Source: Chionis minor
Lineage: Eukaryota > Chordata > Aves > Charadriiformes > Chionididae
DNA length: 64,000 bases
Assembly: GCA_013398295.1 (NCBI GenBank)
Contig: VZSF01000859.1
Span: 22,796 to 86,795, forward strand
Direction of reading: 5' to 3'
Of this stretch, positions 14,144-26,200 are shown piece by piece (position 1 is the first letter of the stretch; each line of letters starts with the position of its first letter). The notes beneath the pieces are model-generated. The model was given only the letters and a program-made list of their open reading frames with translations, had not been told where the DNA came from and did not search any database. The translations under genes were made by a program, and so were the position numbers.

Positions 14144-16586
14144 TTAAGATGGACTACTTTTATTGGTGAAAACAGAGTCTTTGTATTATGCTCTTATTTA
14201 TTGAGTAGTTATTAAGGAGTCCTTTGCCAGCTATGTTCAGGAGAATGCCTCTTTTACATAGAGATGAAGCTGGGAAAGCTACGTGGAAAATAAATATGTT
14301 GATCTTGTGACCTAAGCTTTTGTTTGGTTCCTTGTGAATAGGAGCCCCGTGAAATGACTGGTGTGAACCTGGCTGCAAAGAGGAGGAAGACGACCCCAGG
14401 GCATTTTGCCCTTAGCCTGCAGGGGTGGGAGACAGTAGGTTTTTCCTGACTGAGAACTGTCTTCTGCCTCCCTAGACTGGATTTTGTTGTTCTGTATTGT
14501 CTCTGGAATAGGCAGCTGTTTCTTGGGTTTTTAGATGCTGCTCCAATAGCCCCAGAAGGTGTGGGCAATCCTAGCACACGTGGGAGACAGATGTCCTGTC
14601 ACTCTTTGCTCTTACCAGCCCTTGCTCTGCTGAAGTTTGCAAGGACTGAGGGTGCTGGGCATGCTGCTGCTGGTCAGAGGGATTTTTTTTTTTTGTGTCT
14701 TGTGACACGATTTTGGTGCTACATGTAACTGCTTCAAATGACCAAGAATAGGCCTAGCATGGGCAAAGTTTGTTGCTATTATGACATTTCAGAATAGGAC
14801 AATTCCTTCCATCCTCCAGGAAGAGGTCTTGTGGTCAACAGTGTCTGTGCTGGCATGTGAGGTGGTGTGTAGGGGTGTTTCCTGGTCTCATCTTGCTGGT
14901 ATTGGTCCAGCAGTAACACCTGGAGAAGAACAGGCAGGTGGTGGCTTCAATTAGCCCTTCCAGGTCTGTGCATTTGCAAGCTAGTGCTGATGAATTTGAG
15001 TTGCTGATGCTGTGTCTGTTCAAGGGCAAGAAAGGGTCTTTGATAACTTGAGCTGTCAGTCTGCCTGTTTTAGCCACTTTTATTTTGAGTAACTTTTAAA
15101 TTTTCTCTCCAAGTTTCTTACAAGAGACACATGGTTGTGATTTTTCTTCCAGAATGAAAGAAAAGAAAGGGAGTAGGAGACATTCCTCAGAAATATTATC
15201 ATTAAATTCACTAAGTCACTAAAGAAAAATAGAAGGAAATAGCCCCATGAGCGAGTCCAGATTACCTTCCCCTACTGTGATACGCCGTTTTTCATCCTAC
15301 TTCTTTGGTACTGTCTTTTATGTGCTTAAGGTTAAAACACTTGCTAGCATAGATGTAGTGTCAGCACTGCCTAGCAAAAGCAGTTTATACCTGCCAAACC
15401 CACTACTATTAAAGTCATTTACATTGGATTGCTAAACAAAAGCAGTTATGTCATCAAAAGCTCGGTTAGATTGCTGTAACTGCATTTAAACAAGAGCTGT
15501 TGATAACGTAGGAACATTGCCAAAAAGTCTATCTCTAAATAGCACTGCTACAAAGACAGGAATTTTCCAAAGTTGACCTGAAATGAAAGATTCCCCTATA
15601 GGCATGTGTGTTTGCATATCCATTTGTCTGTCTATCTCCATGTATATATGTGTGTGTATATGTGGGTGTCAGAAAAACAAGGATTCCTAAGCTGCTGCTT
15701 TTCTGATTTGAAAAAAGTAGTTTACTTTTTTTCCCCCTCTTTTTTGGAAAAAGGTCAAAAAGACACTTTGCATTCAGTTTGTCTGACTTGGTGTAATCTT
15801 ATCTAGAAGTGAAGCATTGGGCATCCCTCTGCTAACCAAGAGAAAGCAAGAAGCGCTTCCGGGAGTAAGTTGCCTATCGTTTGTTTTAGGAAGGCTAGCT
15901 AGTCTTCCCATTAACCACAGAAGGGGCCCAAATAACATTTTAATGGCCAATATCAGGTGTGATGTACCTCCTTCCAATTAACTTTCTAATGAATCCAATG
16001 GATGTGAAAAATAAGGAGACCTTGAGCTAATGCCAGACTTCTCCTTGCACTGGAGGGAGTCCTGCTGGCAGGCTGCAGTGGTCGGGAGCCAGGCTGGGCT
16101 GCTGGGAGCCGCTCCTCCGTGGCCGGGAGCGGAACGGCTGCTGGGTGTGGGCTGGGATCTCTCTGTGCTTTGCTGCTGAGGGTGGTGTGGACCTCTCCAA
16201 AGCGAACAGTAAGCCTGTCCCCAGTTCTTCAGGATTCAGCACCTGCTAAAATGCCCAGTGCTTTTGTTTGCTCCGCTTTCTCCCTGACGCAGGAAGGAGC
16301 CCATCTCTGCAAGGCTGCAGCTGTTCCTCTGAAGGAACCAGGCAGTCTGTATCTCTTCTGTCATTGGGACCAGCTTCCTCCTGAAGTCACTGAAAATCTA
16401 CTTGTTCCTGAAAATCCTGTAGCAGTGGTAGTAGATCCAGCAGCCAGCTGAAAGATATCTGCAAGCATTGGATCACACTGAGCCTCTCTGTTAACTAGCA
16501 AAAAAATATCTTGAGTGTTTGGTCTCTGTTTCATTTACTGGTTTTGAAGCCTGTGGTGCTTTGTACTTTCTCACAAGGTGTGACAG
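14144..16586. other. gene-free sequence; possible 3' UTR of the 16.7-kb exon
   Basis: No supported gene. If the minus-strand exon at 16587-16798 is real, the part of this stretch nearest to it (down toward about 16000) would be its 3' UTR. I do not see an AATAAA on the minus strand close downstream, so the transcript end cannot be placed. A moderately GC-rich patch lies at 16030-16450. Confidence 0.4.
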
Positions 16587-16798
16587 TCACTCATGAATGT
16601 CACTTATATCTTCTTGTGCCAGAAACCATGCAGCACCTCGTTTTGTGAGCTCAAAAGCCTTTGCAGCAAGAGTCTTTACTTTTCTTTGTACCATAGCTGT
16701 GAACATTGTGAATTTAGGAATGCTTTTTTCAAAGGCCAGGGCACATGCTAACTCCACAGAGGTCGGGTTTAAAAACACAGCATTTGTTACTCCAGGCA
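16587..16798 (-). CDS. putative terminal coding exon, unidentified protein
   Basis: On the minus strand, a pyrimidine-rich stretch ending TTCCTTTCAG (AG complement at 16799-16800) is followed by an open frame of about 70 codons that ends in TGA at 16587-16589. The exon would start with two bases completing a split codon. The peptide looks protein-like rather than compositional: it begins PGVTNAVFLNPTSVE, has mixed charged and hydrophobic spacing, a lysine/arginine helix-like stretch in the middle (QRKVKTLAAKAFELTKRG) and ends EDISDIHE. An in-frame stop lies just upstream of the acceptor, as expected for intron sequence. I do not recognise the family and give no function. No partner exon was identified at higher coordinates. 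It could be a genuine last exon, a 5'-truncated retrocopy, or a chance open frame. Confidence 0.38.
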
Positions 16799-17387
16799 CT
16801 GAAAGGAATTGTGTGGCTCTGTGTCATCCTGGGGTTTTTGTGTTGATTTTTATCAGATTTCACAAATACCCGCTAACTTTTCCCACTATGTTAGCCTTAG
16901 AGGGCGGGAATGATTTTGCTTTGTTTTGCGTGTTTCTTGATAGAAGACCCATGGCTCAGAGAATGAAAGGAACAGCACAACTGATGAATGGAAAATTTAT
17001 GAACAGAAAATCCGACCAAGCTGTTTTAATCAGTTGATGATGAAATTATCTGTGAATGTGTATTTTCACTGTTTGACCAGTTTTATATATGGCTCAATAA
17101 TATTCATCATAGAAAATCTCTTCTGTTCCCCCTTGTCAGCTGCTAAATAAATTACTGAGGAATAATTTCTTGTTGTTCAGACAGATCTATACCGCACAGG
17201 GGTGTCTGGATTCTGCTGTCAAAATGTAGTCCATTTTGTAGCTTTGCATCCAGTGTATGTATGTGTGTTTCTGAAGTTTGAAAGACTTTGACCCCATGTC
17301 TTTAAGTTCCTCTGCAGACTCACAAAAATGTATTTGCCTCTGCTCATAATTTTTTCCCCTTCTTCAAAAATTAAGTATAGGAGTAAT

Positions 17388-17408
17388 TGTGTGTGTGTGT
17401 GCGTGTGT
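17388..17408. repeat. (TG)n microsatellite
   Basis: An interrupted dinucleotide run of TG repeats with one GC interruption; it would be expected to be length-variable. Confidence 0.9.
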
Positions 17409-20400
17409 CCCCTCCAGTCCCCCAAGCAGACTGCCAAGGTCTTCAGCCCTGTAATATTCCTAGAGACCTGAGATCAGATCTTAATAAAAATCACTGGTTT
17501 GCTTCAGGACTGGGACTGGCTTAGAGCTTCTGAAAATTAGAGGGGAAAACTAAGTTTTTTCTGGTAGTGAAGCAAGACAAAACCAAATTCCTTTGTCCTC
17601 TGCTGAAGGTGGTGAAATTCAGTTTTGTGCCGGCAGTGGTTCCTCTGGGTGCTGGCTTCTTTGCCGGTCTCTTAAGATTCAGTGTCAAGGATAAGGGATG
17701 CATTTGTCAAATGCTGGCCGTCTTTTCCCCTCCCCTGCTGAGTTTGTGTGCAAAGCCCAGAAGATAGCATCATCGTTTAAGTTGCACAGATGCTAAAGCT
17801 GTCAGTGCCCATCACTGGTTCCAGGAACTTGCTTGGTCTCAGTCAAAGCTGCTGAAGGATGGTGGTAGGGTGGATGCTGCTGAGACAAGGTGAGTTGAAC
17901 CACGTAGACAGAGACTTAGGAGATGATTCTCAATTGATCAAGGCTGTATTTAAGGAGTAATTTTACATATGTAAACCTTGTTGGTGACCAGCAAATGGCA
18001 TTAAGTTAAATTCTGTGAGCTTCTTTTATGGTATGTATAGATCCAATGAATTATGTATTTGCTTTAGGATTAGACTACAGAACCAGAAAAAAACAACTTT
18101 GCTGACCCAGACTCTCAGCCATTCTGGCTCTGGAGGGCAATTGTAAAGTAACTATTGTTTATAATAATTTGCCCTACTTGGTTCCTTTTACTATGGAAAA
18201 GTCATTCTCGGCTTTACTTAATATTCACTCCTTCCCCCTCCCCCCTGCTTTTTTTTAGGTAGAGAGGCCAATTTTAATCATGAATTACAAAGGGAGAAAA
18301 TCTGCCTCTGAAGAAAAGTCTGTTTTAAAATAAGGTAGAAACTTAAGCTAAGTCTTTGTAACAGACACTTTCAATATCTTCTGAAAATAAAATGCACGAA
18401 AAGAGAATTTGGTTTCTAAATGTACAATATAGAAAATACTGAGAGCTGATTAAAATACTTACAAAGAAATGTTACTTGACAAACGTACTACATTAGCCAT
18501 AGTCTCTGTGAAATCTGCATTGTAATGTTTTTATAAAATGGGCTTTGAGGTATGATACATTATACTCCTGTCAGTGGTCAGAAATCTCAATAAACTGCAA
18601 AGGATTACACAGTTCAAGTGAATGAATCCATAAAACAAGTTCTTAGCTTTCAACTCCTGGCTATTTGATATTCAGCCATAACTGCCTTGTAACTAAAAAT
18701 GCACAAGGAGGAGTGAAAAGCTCTAAACTTGCACAGGATTTTAGGTATGTATTCATAATTAGGTATTTTGGATCATCTTAAAGAAAAAGATACAGCCTGG
18801 TATTTTGCATCTTCCACAAAACATTGTATACATGCTTTGTTCACTCTCTACAGGAAATCAGTTATAATCCATATCAAATAGCTATGGGCAGCGTTATAAA
18901 AATCCAATTTATGGTTGAATTTCTTGGTAATATTGACATAAAATTACTTAGGATGTTTTAGAGAGAGACATTTTTAGAGGGTGTATGTTTGGCATACTGG
19001 CTGCATACGATATGAAGGATACTGTGTATTCAGTCACAAGGTAGCAGGTAACCACACTCTATTCAAGGGCAAAAGAAGGGCAATATTTGTCATCGCTAAT
19101 TATTGTCCCTAGCAAGTCTATATCCTTTATCCAAGGGGAATGCATTGACCATAAAAACTTGCAGAAGTAAAACTCAAGTGGTTTGTTCGTGTCACCAGAA
19201 TTCCAAGATAAATGTTATAAAAGGGATCAGCCATCATGTATTATATATCTACAGACAGCGCACATTTTTCTCCCACTCTACTTCAGGACTGAGACTTCTT
19301 TAGATGACAGTTATGGAAAACCTGAAGTGCCTGGAATGTGCAAAAATAGAAAGTTCCAAATGCATTTAATAAAAGTTTAATTTGTGAGTTATATCAGCAT
19401 AGAAATAACTATTGATGGGTGAAACCCAAAGGTGCATCAGTTCAGACAAAGCTCTATATATGAACTTTTTAAAGATTTCAGTCTTTCTTGTGGTGTAGGC
19501 TTTATATCACTTTCATTCCTCCTTCCTTACCCTGTTCCTCCATGTGTTTTTAATGCCTAAATTAACCTGCTTGTTCACAGCAAATCTTAACATGCCTTCT
19601 TTCTTATTAGTGTTTCAAACAGGTTATCTTTTATATCAATATGCTCTGGGGGTGTAATGTGCTTGGATAGCCTTTTTTCTTCCTCTCTCTCCCCTTGTGG
19701 ATTTTGGCAAGGGTCTTCTGTACAGATCTCATGTCTTTCTTTGACTCCATTGCTATATTTCTGAGGTGGTTCTTTCCCCAGACTTTTATTTGTCTGTGCA
19801 GGATTTTATCACAGCGCTTTTGCAGACCTCTCAGGACTCAGCTTGAACTTCCTGCAGGTTTTGGCTTGTATTTCTGTTACAGCAGGGAAATCCTATCAAT
19901 CACTAATCAACCCCAAGTCTTGATGATCAGTGTGGGGCTCTTACAGGTTTGCAAAGCTTAAACAAAAACCGTTGATATCAACAACACTCCATGGCCTGTG
20001 TTGTTCCCTTGTTTCTCTCAAAGGCTCCCGCATCAGTGGCCATTGTGTATAGACAAGCAGAACCAAATCTTGGTCAATAGAGTGCAGCAAGTACTGGAGA
20101 GTAAAATGGAGGATTACTATTACAGCCATATTCTGAAGATAAGTAGCAAGAAAATTGAACTGGGTGGAAAAACAGAATTCTGTCATGTATCCATTGTACT
20201 GGCATCATTAGAAGAGGTGGTTTTGTGTTGGTTTTTTTTTTTTTTTCCTGGATAATGCAGTGCTTTTGTATGGTTTTTTTCATGTTATTTACCTTTAGAG
20301 GTGTTCTGCAAGGGATAGGATTGTGAATAGATTGCTTGTAAGTAACAGCTACAAGTTCTATTATTTCTAAGCTCAACAGGAAACATTCCCTTATTATTTC

Positions 20401-23232
20401 TTCAAGTTGTGACTGAAGAGCCATAGACAGAGCTGCTGTTTACTAAAAAAATTATTTTATTAGCTCTGGTGACAGCAGCAAATCACCTTTTAAGAGAGGC
20501 AATTTCTTCTCCTATTGGACCTGATCTTGATGTTTGCTGTGGTGTAAATCGGGAGTAACCCACAGAAGCTTGTCCATTTGCACTGAATATGAAAGTCGAA
20601 CAAGTGAGGTAAGAGCTGTGTTTGCTGGATCTGAGAAAGTAATTCTCAGGCCTCTGGTACTACTTATTTCTTGTCAGAGTTCATTATAATTGGTCAAGAA
20701 AAGTGTTGGGACAGTGCAGTTCTACCTGTTCAAAGTCATGCCTGTCTGAGATCGTGACTGACTTGTATATATACAAGTGCAAGCAGCAGTGTCCCCTGGG
20801 ACTCTTTAGTCATGTCTGCTAACTGTACCCTAAGAAAAATGCTATCAGCTCTACAATCTTAAACTGTTGGACTTGCTCTAGAATCCAGGACCTAATTCTA
20901 CTCCAGTGCAAGGGTGGCCTGGCATAACTCCCAGGATGTAAAAGGCAGTATGCTCACAAGACGGGCTGTACTAATTTGCTGAAGTTAAAAGTAGAGGCAG
21001 TGAGCAGGAAGTCAGATTCTGTGTGGGGACTGACAAGATCCAGGAGGAGCAGCTCCTCTGGCAGATGTGTAAAAAGATGAGAAATCAAATGCAGGAGAAG
21101 ACTGTGTAGCAGGAGGTGGTAAAGGATGAGGGAGCCCTCAGCCCTTTACCACAGGAGCCCAAGCAAGTGCTGGGAGAGATTCCACAGAGAAGGTGACTAA
21201 ACCATGGACCTCCATGCTGCCTCAGTGGACATACTGATTCAGATCTAGATGATGTGAGGCAAATAAGAAAAAAGGGGAGGTGATTATTCCTCCCACCACC
21301 AGGTGGTGGATTCTTCTATTTCCTTCTCTAGAACAGGTGCCAGCAGGTGCCTTTGAAACATGATGATTGCTTGATAAACATTCAGAGATTTGCCTTCCTC
21401 ATGTAACTGGAAAGTTATGATGCTTGTCATGGTATGTTACAGTCATGGTCTTACAAATCTCTTCATACACACTAATAAAGATCTCCTTTATGGCTGTAGT
21501 TTTTCATGTCTAGTATAGGAAACAGTATCTAAACAAGTAGCTTGGAAGAGTCTTGATCTCTCCTCAGTTTCCTGCGCTTATCCGTGCTCTTTCTAGTCTC
21601 ATTTGCCTGTCTTGGAACCCTGTGTGTCAGCTGGACTGGGGAAGAAGGCGTTTGAGAATGTGAAGAAAGAGGAAATGCAGTATAAGAGTGAGGGGCGGGG
21701 GGGGGGGGAAATAAGGCGGAGAATCCAGTATTGTTCATGAGCAAATACAAGGCAGGGATTAATTGAATTAATTGAATAAAAAAAAAAGCTAGCATACGTT
21801 GTTGATGTATCATGTCAAGGGAAAAATAATTAATTAAAAATCACTTTTACACTGTTTCGAGAGATGGAGTCAGGGATAAATGTCACAAAAGAATTAAAGC
21901 TATTTATGTAAAAAGTACATCTTGATTTTAAAAAGAATGCACTGGGAAAATGGCAAAGTGGCAGGACAGCTTTGAGGCATACTTGAACTTTTCCGATGTT
22001 TTTGGAGTATTACTTGATTATTTTTCCCTATCTGTGATTGAATGATGGAAAAAGCTCTGAAGCATAAGAATTTTTTGGTAGAATGGCTTCTAAAGGTTTC
22101 ATAAAAACAGCAACCCTGTGACTAACTCTGTGATTGTTCAGATTGTCTACTTTTGATGCATTAAAAAGTTTTCCCTTGATAATTATCTCTTTCTGCTCTG
22201 ACTTTACTTTGTTTCCTTGCTATCCTAGCTTATGGACTTGCTGACAGTGAGGTTGAGGATCCACACCATGCCATGGGTATTTTGCACCGTGTTAGTGGCA
22301 TGATGAAAGATTTTCCTGGGGTAATACTAAGTCAAAACAAATTGTTCCAACAGCACATTTTTTTTTTTTTGCCTAGGACTTTAGGGTCCTTTTATTCCAT
22401 CCGCATTTCTGAATCTGTTTTTGATGTTTGAAGGGAACTCTCATAACTAAATACAGTCGAAATAATTCTTCTAGCTACACTGCAAGATTTTTTTTTTCAG
22501 TGCATGGTGGGTCTAGGATTAACTGACTGTCCAAGCATTTTCATCCAAAATCCTCTCTAAGGATGTTTCTGTTGAATATAAGCTGCCTGCCAGGCTTCCC
22601 CTTTAGAAACGGTAGCATCGTCTGTATGCTGATGGACTGGATCTGTGTTTGTTTGAGTTTGTTCTTTTTCTTGTTCTTTAAGGCCTGACTAGACCTGTTA
22701 AATTCTGTGATCTTTGCTGCTTTGATCATTCACAGGGGAAGCCCTTGGGCAAGAAAAAAATGATAAAGCTGAATGATTATGTCATATTGAAGCCTGGACT
22801 TCTGAGCAGTGTTTCTCTACTGACGGTGCCCCTAGAAAACCTTAGAGCGCTTTTCACATGAGCAGGTGCATGCATCTGTGAACGCATTCGAGAACTACCA
22901 AGTCATGTAAAAAATAAAAAACTGCATTGTGAAATATCGCAAACTATTTTAAAATGCTGTGAAGCTTTTTTCAGATATTGCTGGCAATACAGGAAACTAC
23001 AGGAAAAATTAACTTTGATTGTTGAGAACATGTGGATAGTTGTTGATATGAAGGTTTACAGATATATGTATACCTTAAGAATTATGTAAATGTTTTCTCT
23101 CAACTAAATAAGAAATCATACTTCTCAAACTACATACTGCAATATTAAGAAAAATACTTCTTCATATTTACAGTAAAGTCGAATAAGCTGAACTTGAGGA
23201 ACTGAACTTTTCTCAAAAGCAGTTATAGCTTT

Positions 23233-23260
23233 TGAAATGTTACTTTTATGTAACATTTCA
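23233..23260. repeat. perfect 11-bp inverted repeat, 6-base loop
   Basis: TGAAATGTTAC and its exact reverse complement GTAACATTTCA flank the loop TTTTAT. It is followed directly by a 17-bp tandem duplication based on GTCCAAGAG at about 23269 and 23286. No attached gene, so any role is unknown. Confidence 0.75.
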
Positions 23261-26200
23261 TGTTTTTGTCCAAGAGATTTTTATGTCCAAGAGGTTTTTA
23301 AAAAGTGGGGTTGGGGTAGGTGTGGGGTATCTGTTTGAAGCATCCATTAGGACTGGCTGTTCTGAAGTCCCTCTCATGTCACCTTTTTGTGTGGAGCACT
23401 GTTGACAAATTATGAAAGATTCACTCACAGGTACAGAACAATATATGCCTGGATGCCCTACTGGCAAGGATTTGAGTTATATATATATATCTTAATGGAG
23501 AGATTTCATTTCAAGCATATATTTTCTCCTCCTGATTCAGTGCAGGGTACTTCTTAGCAACTAGAGATGAATGTGAAAAATGAAGAAGTATTAGTTCTTT
23601 AATCAGCCCATCCTATTAACTCCCAGGCATTCAGTACCAGCATCTTTGAGGTGCCTGAAGAGCAGGAGAGAGGCAGGATGAGAGTTGGAGATGAATCTGA
23701 ATGCTTGCCCTCAGATGAATGGTCCCAAAACACAAGGCCGGATTTTATAACAATATGCTTCCTATGAATAATGAACAGGTCTGGCTTTATGAAAAATAGC
23801 TCGATTCAAAAAACAATTTTAAAAAATGACAGAATAACCCTTACTCACTGTAGTCTGCTAGGTAAGAAAGCAAAAAGACAGGAGCATAATATAAAGTTCT
23901 ATTTGCTGACAACTAAATCAAAAAATGTCATCCCACTGGGCACACAAATACAGTTTGGAGGAAAATATACAGGTGAGGCCTGTACACTGTATCCTGTTCT
24001 TTCCCACAAAGGGAGCTCAGTATATTTAAGGGCCTCATCTTTGTGAGTTAGTAGCGTTGTGGGCAGAAATGGTGAAATGATGCAAAGCACTGTTTATGAT
24101 CTCCGTCTCCATTTCAAGCGGTGGTTAGTTTCTGTGGCTGGGTTGACTTATTTAGACAGCATTTCTGCTTCTTCACTGCACAAATGGATGTAGTGATCCT
24201 TTTTTAGCAAATACTCATTGTTTTCCATTAGCGAGATGCTGCTGTTTCTGATAGTTGGGAAGGGGGTAAATATCACAAACTCCCCTGAGACCCTGTCAGG
24301 TACTTGTGATAAACTATGTGGATTTTAGTCTTCTATGGAGGGCTCTCTAAGGAGGCCTTGTTATGAGTAATCTCTGGAGAATTAAGTATGAGAATAAGTG
24401 ATCTTCGGAGAACTAGTGCAGAAACCTCCAAATCTGAAATCATGAGTGTCTGGGCCAGACAGCCTAGGTTAGTGCATCAATGCAGAAGCATGGTGGTGAT
24501 GATAGATTACATGCGTGGTAAGCGTAACTCCAGGAGGGGTGTGGAGGCAGACACACACACATGTAGGACATTTATACCAAGCTGGTTGTGATTTGATATA
24601 CAATTATTTTCATTCAGATAATCTTGTCTGTAACTGGAACCTTTGCTTTCTGTGAAGTTTCATACCAGCTACATGTGTAAGCTGTAAAGTTGAAAGCATT
24701 GGTATCACTCATTTGCTAAAAAAAAATAATAAAATGTTTGCATGTGGGGAGACTGTGTATCGGTAACAGTTGGAAATAATACAGAAGATAATAACTAATG
24801 TTACAATTCAGCCACAGAAGTTGCTTACGTTTCCAGAGTACAATGAATGAAAATAAACTTGAAATTCATATCAATGTTGATTATACTATAGTTAGCACCA
24901 CACAAATGGTCAAAGGCAATAAGAAGTGCATATAATTTATTCTTTTTAGTCTTTCTCCCATCCCCCCAGTTTACTGTTTTCCCCAGAACTATATACTGCA
25001 ACAGTGGAAAAATGAGGTGAGAACTTTGTTTTCTCCTGAAAGTTTCTTTTTCGTTTTCTGGATTTTTTTTTTTTTTTTATGGTGACCAAGATTTTTATGA
25101 GATTGTTGATATTCCTGTTGTCTTTAGTTGGTGCTGAAGATGTGAAACACTTCAGAAAGCAGTTTTAATTCAAAATGAAACTATTGTCTCTGAAGGCATT
25201 AGCTCAAGGGAGAACAAACTTTGTCAAAATAATGTGACATTTCCTATTTCTCCACTCTTGCTAAAACCTAAATTGAGAATCTTCCTTCTCAGTGACCTCT
25301 CACCTTTCGAAAGCTTACAGCCTCAGTTCCCTGCCTAACTATTCCACATTACAAGTTATGGCTGAAATTGTTACTTTTTTAGTAAAATATTCTTGAAAAC
25401 TAAGTGTCTTGCCTGACTGTTATGTCTAGGGAAGCATGAAAATTGTAATAATAAAAAGATTTGCTCTGTATTCTTTACATTTACACTTTCAAATTCCAAT
25501 TACAAAAATGGACGCTGCTGAAATGTAAACAAATACCACGTTATCTGCAGTGTCTTGTCCAACTTCAGTGACAAATTGCTTTTTAAAAAATTATAATTTC
25601 TCAGCCATTGGAAGCTTTACTCAGTGGGAAAGAATAAATATTGCATAAGTGCTTGTGATGCAGAAGGTTAGACTTGCTTCTAAAAAAACTTCCCTCTGCT
25701 CCTCTGGTTGTATTTTAACAGAACTGGAGAAGCAACCATAAGACAGAGGAGAATGTGATTTGAGAAATTTGAAGAGCAGCAGATTGGCAGTACAACTTGG
25801 ACAAAACCTGAAGTGTCTTCTGTCTGTCTCTTCCTCGATCTTAGATATGTGTAACTTAATGTGGGTTGCTGGCTATTTTTTTTTTTTTTAATTTCTAAAT
25901 TTGGGCTGGCTTTTATCCCTCAGTTTGATACAGACTTTTTTTCCTTCTGTCCTTACCAATCCTGAGGTGACTAAGACCTCATTTCTGCAACTGGCAGTCC
26001 TTCTCAACCAGCGCTCTGATGCACCCACCAGAAGCCCTCTGTAGTTTGGTGGCATATGCAACATATTTTCTGCCTGCAGCATCCCTGTTGTTTGCTTTTT
26101 AATACATGCAATACCATTATGTGGGCACACTTGTCATCTTCTAGTGTTCACACGCTGTACTCAAGATGATAGCACCTTTCCAGCTGTCAGAAGACTTTGC

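Noticed and set aside
20008..20190. protein-like plus-strand stretch after a pyrimidine-rich AG
   Set aside because: No acceptable donor and the frame runs into a T-run of simple sequence; likely chance.
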